Shown in pieces: positions 13,901 to 22,900 of a stretch of DNA of 64,000 nt. The position numbers and the translations under genes were made by a program. Under the pieces are notes generated by a model. It had not been told where the DNA came from. It did no database searches and saw only the letters and a list, made by a program, of their open reading frames with translations. Source of the DNA: Siphonodentalium dalli (lineage: Eukaryota > Mollusca > Scaphopoda > Gadilida > Siphonodentaliidae); assembly GCA_032622095.1 (NCBI GenBank), contig CP136069.1:204088690-204152689 (forward strand). Direction: 5' to 3'. How positions within the stretch are numbered: the first letter of the stretch is position 1; each line of letters opens with the position of its first letter.

Positions 13901-16900
13901 ACCCGATGTGGTGTTAAAACTTACTGAGTTAGATGGTGAGATTTTAGACCTTCTAAATGACCCGTGACCTGTTCCACCCGATGTGGTGTTAAAACTTACT
14001 GAGTTAGATGGTGAGATTTTAGACCTTCTAAATGAACCGTGACCTGTTCCACCCGATGTGGTGTTAAAACTTACTGAGTTAGATGGTGAGATTTTAGACC
14101 TTCTAAATGAACCATGACCTGTTCCACCCGATGTGGTGTTAAAACTTACTGAGTTAGATGGTGAGATTTTAGACCTTCTAAATGACCTGTGACCTGTTCC
14201 ACCCGATGTGGTGTTAAAACTTACTGAGTTAGATGGTGAGATTTTAGACCTTCTAAATGAACCATGACCTGTTCCACCCGATGTGGTGTTAAAACTTACT
14301 GAGTTAGATGGTGAGATTTTAGACCTTCTAAATGAACCATGACCTGTTCCACCCGATGTGGTGTTAAAACTTACTGAGTTAGATGGTGAGATTTTAGACC
14401 TTCTAAATGAACCATGACCTGTTCCACCCGATGTGGTGTTAAAACTTACTGAGTTAGATGGTGAGATTTTAGACCTTCTAAATGACCCGTGACCTGTTCC
14501 ACCCGATGTGGTGTTAAAACTTACTGAGTTAGATGGTGAGATTTTAGACCTTCTAAATGAACCGTGACCTGTTCCACCCGATGTGGTGTTAAAACTTACT
14601 GAGTTAGATGGTGAGATTTTAGACCTTCTAAATGAACCGTGACCTGTTCCACCCGATGTGGTGTTAAAACTTACTGAGTTAGATGGTGAGATTTTAGACC
14701 TTCTAAATGAACCGTGACCTGTTCCACCCGATGTGGTGTTAAAACTTACTGAGTTAGATGGTGAGATTTTAGACCTTCTAAATGACCTGTGACCTGTTCC
14801 ACCCGATGTGGTGTTAAAACTTACTGAGTTAGATGGTGAGATTTTAGACCTTCTAAATGAACCGTGACCTGTTCCACCCGATGTGGTGTTAAAACTTACT
14901 GAGTTAGATGGTGAGATTTTAGACCTTCTAAATGAACCGTGACCTGTTCCACCCGATGTGGTGTTAAAACTTACTGAGTTAGATGGTGAGATTTTAGACC
15001 TTCTAAATGAACCGTGACCTGTTCCACCCGATGTGGTGTTAAAACTTACTGAGTTAGATGGTGAGATTTTAGACCTTCTAAATGACCTGTGACCTGTTCC
15101 ACCCGATGTGGTGTTAAAACTTACTGAGTTAGATGGTGAGATTTTAGACCTTCTAAATGAACTGTGACCTGTTCCACCCGATGTGGTGTTAAAACTTACT
15201 GCGTTAGATGGTGAGATTTTAGACCTTCTAAATGAACCATGACCTGTTCCACCCGATGTGGTGTTAAAACTTACTGAGTTAGATGGTGAGATTTTAGACC
15301 TTCTAAATGACCTGTGACCTGTTCCACCCGATGTGGTGTTAAAACTTACTGAGTTAGATGGTGAGATTTTAGACCTTCTAAATGAACCGTGACCTGTTCC
15401 ACCCGATGTGGTGTTAAAACTTACTGAGTTAGATGGTGAGATTTTAGACCTTCTAAATGAACCGTGACCTGTTCCACCCGATGTGGTGTTAAAACTTACT
15501 GAGTTAGATGGTGAGATTTTAGACCTTCTAAATGAACCATGACCTGTTCCACCCGATGTGGTGTTAAAACTTACTGAGTTAGATGGTGAGATTTTAGACC
15601 TTCTAAATGACCTGTGACCTGTTCCACATGATGTGGTGTTAAAACTTACTGAGTTAGATGGTGAGATTTTAGACCTTCTAAATGACCCGTGACCTGTTCC
15701 ACCCGATGTGGTGTTAAAACTTACTGAGTTAGATGGTGAGATTTTAGACCTTCTAAATGACCTGTGACCTGTTCCACCAATGCGGTGTTAAAACTTACTG
15801 AGTTAGATGGTGAGATTTTAGACCTTCTAAATGAACCATGACCAGTTCCACCCGATGTGGTGTTCTGGTTAACAACTTGTTGTTTGAATGGAGACTCTGG
15901 TGCAACCATGAGCTTCTTCTTGTATCCAAAACTCCCAACCTGAAATAAATGAATTTCTTATTACTACCAAAACTCTCGACCTGAAATCAATACATTTATT
16001 ATTACTACTCAAACTCCCCACCTGAAATCAATACATTTCTGGTTGGGAATACATTTCTTTTAATTGCTTCCGTTCTGGGGAACAAAATATAGGCCCATAA
16101 AGTTGTGAAATACTTAAGAAATAATTACAATGCACATCAGCATGAAGAGTAGAATTTGATCACAAAGAATCTCGAAAAGATTTTCAGCAATATATCGGCA
16201 ATTTTGATTGGTAATATTCAGCATAGGTAACTTTAATGTTAATATGCCAGATCCCAAATGACATAATATGGAAGTTCACTTCAGGATTTAAAGTGACATA
16301 TAGCATTAACATGGCTTAGTATACCTACAAATTTTATCTTTTGTTTACAAATAATGATATGGAAATCAACAAAATCTCTTAGCCGGGGAATAAAAATGAG
16401 AAGATTTCATACTCACATGACTTGATGTAGGAGAAGACACAAGCTCATGCTTTCCAATCTGAAAAGAATCATATATTTCTCAATCAAACCTAGAAAATAG
16501 GCCTCAAAATATTGTGCTGGACATACATGTATGCAGAATGAGGTCAACAGAGGGTGAATTTAGTGACACTACCCTACACAGCGGGCTAGCATCAACAAAT
16601 TCATCCTTTGGGGACCTCATTCTGCATGGCCTCATCTACTATGGGAGACCTAGATGGTGAAGATGATGGGCTCCATATTTTGCATTGTGCATTCTTTTAT
16701 ATATGCGAGGCTCCCTATGTGAGACTCGCATATATAAGAGAATGCACTGGCACCAGCGCTACTCCCGTCATGAAATAGTTAATAATCTAATTGGGAGTCT
16801 GCCACTTTGAATTCTCAAGGCTGGTCAATGTGTAATATACATCAACTAGGGGGTTGCCCGTCACAAAATGACGGGTATATAAATGTTCTTTGTTATTTTC

Positions 16901-19900
16901 TAGTGTCCGCGTTCACTGACACATGGAATGGTCATGCTTCTCCTTTTTGTTACTGGATGCGCGTTGGAACACTTTATTTCACTAAAACTGTATTTCTACA
17001 CACCCAGTCCACATATGCGCAACGAAACAAAATCAGTATATTATTTAAATACTATGCACCAACTGAAACATACTCAATTCAGGAGCCTACATTCGGGAGC
17101 TTGCTGCACATTTTGAACGGACCCCCTTAGGAACCTGTATCCAGCATGCTGCCTAATGATCACACGCCTGCACTGCGCGCCCCGTTTGTATGAACAATTT
17201 ATTTCAATAAAACTGTATTTGTACCCCCACCCCCATCTCCCCGACCCACGTATATGCATGCACATATGGAACGCAACAATCAAAATATTTTACTATATCT
17301 ATACTAACTGAAACAGTCTCAATTCGGAATCTTTATTTAGAGGGGGGCCTATGTACAGCCCCTTTCTGCGCTTCGCGCACATTATATGATCTTAAACTGC
17401 GTGAGCTTCGCGAACATATAGGGAGCTTGCAGCACATTTTAAACGGACCCTGTATTCAACATGCAGCCTATTGATCACACGCCCTGCACTGCGTGGCCCA
17501 TTTGTATGAACACTTTATTTCAATAATACTGTATTTTTGCCCCCACCATCATCTCCCCAACCCACGTATATGCATGCACATATATGGAACGCAACAATCA
17601 AGATATTTTACTTAATCTATACTAACTGAAACAGGCTCAATTCTGAACCTTTATTTAGCGGGGGAGGGGCCTGCAGCCCCTTTGTGAGCTTCGCGCACAT
17701 TATATGAATTTAAACTGCGTGCGCATTGTGGTCTTTTAAACATTTATTCTTGTATCAGATTTTCACTCAACCGAAAGATTAAAAGAGCATTAATTAGCGT
17801 CGGCAGTATTGTTTACACTGTAGGCCCTATTAGGCCTGTCCCGGGAATGTGCTTTTTCCAACTGAGTTCCGGCGAATTTACTGAGTTCACGGTACCCACT
17901 GGGTACCGCCTACCCACGTGTATACCGGTACTCCTTCGATTCCACACTCAATGCACAACTTTCGTATCAAAGACAGCATTCTTTACTTATGTTCAAACCC
18001 AACTGGCAAATTAAAATACCATATTATCACCCATTCCAACGACGAACGTTCGAGTATTGGCTCTGCACACCACTACATCCACCCATTCCCAATGACGGTA
18101 GAACGTTCGAGTCTTGACTCTACACCCCACTATACATGCACTTCCGCGACAAAATCAACATTCGTTACCTAAATTCACACTGAACCTGAACTGACACATT
18201 AATTTTTAACAACGCTTTGGTAGAGCGCATGGAAGTTTCGCCTACAATAGCAAAGCAAGTGTTGGTTTGCGTTCGACGTCAATGACGTCATTTCGACAAA
18301 CGTCATAAGAAATAGTGTCTACTTGAGTGCAAATGCTGCATTTGGGGACCATGTTAGATCTCAGGTTTGCTTTAACCAATCGGCGTGAAATTTGGTGAGT
18401 CACCTTTTATGACATACTATATGTCGGGGTACAAATTTGGGCCACATTGGACGCATGGTTGAAAAGTTATAAACGCGCCAAAAGCGTGACCGAGTTATAC
18501 ACACACACACAGATACACACACACACAGACGACGGGTTTTATATATATAGATACCTGTGTATACAAGGAAAATTTAAATAGAAGCAATATTATATTAAGT
18601 TAAAAATACCAGTGGAAGTCTTTTATTTTGGTTTTCTTTGTCTCTTTTAAATGAATGACTGGACCTCAATTTATCTTTGATTTTACTCCCGTCCTGTGGT
18701 ACGGGAATTCTGGTATTGTGCCTGCAATGATACAAGAAGATAATAGATTAAACAGACGTGGCTCGTTCGAATCCCAAAATTAAGTTGCTAATATATATTT
18801 ATGATGGTTCACTTTATTACGCTATCATTATGAATCTGTTAGCGATCAATCGGGAAAGCTTTCCAATATGTAACAGTGTAGACCAGATGATCATTTAACA
18901 TGTTCATTCAAATCAAGTGGAAGTTGAAAATGGAATTATCTGCTACTTGTGTCATACACTGTAGGTGGGTTTGCAGCCCTTCACTATTAGCTACACGTAC
19001 AACAATGTCGTAGAAAAATCTGTAGAAGCAAAATTTAGCTAATACAGTAAAACCTCTCCAAACAGAACACCATTCGGATCAGCCCTTTTGTTTGGTTTAG
19101 AGAGGTGTTCGGTCTATAGAAAATTGCGCTATGTCCGAATGTATTGACATCATTACTAAGACTAAGATTTGTCAATGAGCGTTTTTTCAAAGTGTCACAT
19201 AAAAATGTTGAATGTTAGTATAGTAGTTTCGTACTCTTGTATACACATACCGATTTAATTAGCGATCTTTCTTGAATAAACCTTACATATACATACAGTA
19301 TTTGAGATAAATGTGAAATATAGATGTCTGTGAGATTAATATATACAAGTGATCAAGCAAATGTCATACAGGAACACAAACCAATTGTCACCATTAACAT
19401 CGGCGAACGGTTTGGACCGGAATATAACAGCTGGTTCTGATTACAAAACTGCATGCTTATTTAACACTTTGAGTGAACAATGGTGACTTCATGGAGAATA
19501 CAACAATGACAGTTTGTTTTTACAACAATCATTGCACTGAATTGGACTTTATCTTTACGACGACTGTCCAAACTAAACAGCTAAAAGTACATGTTGGTTG
19601 TTTATCACCAATACAGTTTTAATCAACCTGCCACAATGAATGAGCCGTCATGAAAACGACCATTCAGAGTTGAATGTATAGACCAGTAATTTAAACATAT
19701 AAAGGATTCCCAGTCCATGCTATAGAGCCAACACAAGCTCAGCAGTAAGTATGTCAAATCTACCGCACATGCGTTCAGTTGGTATCACTTTCTGCGTTTG
19801 GATAGTGGAGGTATTGTTCATTTTTGGATTAGAAAAGCCGTTCAATGTTCGGATTAGAGAGTTTCCGGTGTGCAGAGATCATTTTTAGTGAGAATGCATT

Positions 19901-22900
19901 TGGGTGAATTCTGGACTGGACAATTTTTAGGTATGGAGAGGTTCGGTTTGGCGAGGTTTTACTCTATATAGAATTTCATGCAAATCTAAAGCAATGTGAA
20001 GAAACATTTCAAGGGTTGAAATTTGTTGTTCTGTAGCAAAAAGGTGACTAAGCCTACTGCACAATTTTCTGTACTATATTAATATGTCGACTTCACTCTT
20101 CTAAACCTTGGAGCTGATAACTCATTTGGTTAGACTTAGTGGGCTGACCTCTGAGCTACATACCCTTTCAACATGGTCGGGGATTCAAATCTGACATGGT
20201 ATCAGTCAGACTTTGCTTGACCATCTGAATTCTCAGTGCCACGGCCCACGAGCATCAATAGTTGACCATCGGCCAGTACACTTGTTTTACCTGTGAATTT
20301 AACTTGTCGTTTTGTCGCAAAGTTACGGTACCGGGTACAGAAATACTGGTAGATATTTCCTGTTTTCTATGGACGAAGGGGTGACATCTATGAGCATTTG
20401 GCTTTCATGTCTTTAACGTTAAAATTTCGCTCATCTTTACCGTTATGTCTTCTGTTACAAAGATCACAGTGTGGATATTTTCAGAATGTTGTTCAAAAAC
20501 ACATATATACAGAACTACACACATGCACAATACATCCTCAATTATATGTAAAATTTATACTCACATAAGGGCCAGGACTGCCCTTACCACTTTTTGTGGG
20601 GTCCTGTTGTTATATATATCAAATATATTGTCTGAATATCAAATAAATTTCATTGAATCTTGAATCTTACCATTAAAACAATGTAGAGTAATGATCCCCG
20701 ATACATACTAAACATAGCTATCTTAACCGATGGGGGAGACTGGAATATAATCGAACTATAAGTGACCCCAACCAAATTGCCAAGGTCATACTCGGAGAGG
20801 CCGCGACCTATGGGTTATGCAATAGTAGCCACAAAGGAAAGAAGTTCTTATGTAACAATTCCCAGTTCACCCATGGGTCAGTACAGACAAAGAGATGCAC
20901 TAATGACGGCTACCAGTCATTAGCGATATATAAACCAGACATTAATCTACTCTTCAATTAGTTTCGGACTTCAGACTAATTGGCAGGCATCAACATCAGG
21001 TCGCTAATTAATAAGCGACGCTTTCGGTCGTTCTATGACATCTATGATTGATTCACCATTATGTATCTTTTACCATCACAAGCTGTTGACTTACATTGAT
21101 ATTAGATGTGAATAAATGATATACAAGAACTGACTTCATTCTTCCACATAGATGAAATGATGCCGTTAAGCAGTTCTGCGTCTCACTACGACACAACGAA
21201 GTCCTAACGATCACAGCCAAACATAGAAGAGAAGCATGTATAAATTACTACAGAAGATTGCAGCCAAAACAAAGAAAAACTTTATAAATTGCTACAGAAG
21301 ATTGCAGCCAAAACAAAGAAAAACTTTATAAATTGCTACAGAAGATTGCAGCCAAAACAAAGAAAAACTTTATAAATTGCTAAAGAAGATCGCAGCCAAG
21401 ACAAAGAAAACTTTATAAATTGCTAAAGAAGATCGCAGCCAAGACAAAGAGAAACTTTATAAAAGGCTTATGAAGATCGCAGCCAAAAGAAGATAACATA
21501 GACGAAAAAGAAGAAGAAAAGACGACATAAACATTTCCAGCATAATCCAAAGACAAGAACAAAATAGACAATTTGCACTCGACAGTTGTGACAGTCAGTT
21601 ATTCATTGGATTCGGTGAGTCAAACTTTTTCATTTTTGCCAGATGTGCGTTTTCACACCTTGTTAGAGGCGTGATTATTAACACCCAATTCCACCCTAAA
21701 TTTTTTTCGCGTGATATGGCCCTTGTCCCCAAACAATTTTCAAACAAAACAGATAGCAGATTTAATTAACTTTCATGGAACCACCGCCACCCGAATCCGT
21801 GGAATATTCTAATCAAGATAGTTTATTTAATCGAACTTTCAATATGGAACGAGAATGCAACCTACACGCGGCCAGTAATCCAAACATGCAAGACATAAAT
21901 GTACCAAATCCATCCTTTCAAATTCCGAGCGCACAAGACACACAGAATACCCTCATATCTCAATTAACGCGAGAAATAGGTCAATTTAACATGACAATGC
22001 GTGAAACTTCTGCCGCCACCCATTCACAGGCCATAGTATCTGCCATTATAGGCATGAACGCAGTGGTTACATCATTTGATGGCAAACCATCAGAATTTTC
22101 AAATTGGATGCACGAAATTGAGAAATATTCCTCGACACTTGGGGCAGAGGACGAAACAATAATTAAAATAGCGGCCCAGACAAGTCGTTCATCTGTTTCC
22201 GAATTCGTGCAACGATACATCAATGACATACGCGTAACTACCAGAAATGGCACATAAGTTAATAGCATCAAAACGCGAACATGAAAAACAATCATTTTCA
22301 TCAACCGAACCATATAACCCTTATGAAATGCTAACTCAAAACGATGAAGCAAGAATGTACAATGCTAGTTCATCAACCGAGCCATACAATCCGTATGACA
22401 TGTCAACCCAACAATTAGTACAACAAAACAAGCGTAAAAGCAAGTCCAGTTGCGATACATATAACATGTCAACCGAATATTATGATCCTTTCGATATAAC
22501 CACTCAAACCGACAAAAATAGCACAGACGAACAGATCATGTCGATATAGGAAAATAAAATATGTAAACAACTACCATAATTAGATAACAAACATAATCAT
22601 AAAAGCAACTAACCTCATAAACTCAACTCTATATCCAAAAGCACGAAACGAAAACAGCTCACACATGTATTAACTTTAACTGAATAAAACTCAACAACTT
22701 AACTCCACTAAACAAACTGACAAAGTAAAAACTTACCAATTTCTAACAAAGACGACCAGATCTATACCGCGCGAAATGCAACGAATATTATTGGACAATC
22801 TCGACCTATCATAAATAAATAGCACCCTGTCGTAAAAAGACACAATACAAAGAGAGAATTGTCATCGCGCAAAACCAGGACTGCCAGACCATGTGCAGTG

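Noticed and set aside
13634-15868. Regular ~75-bp array, CRISPR-like at first sight
   Set aside because: Units are contiguous without unique spacers, the host is an animal, and each unit is an exon end with a splice donor.
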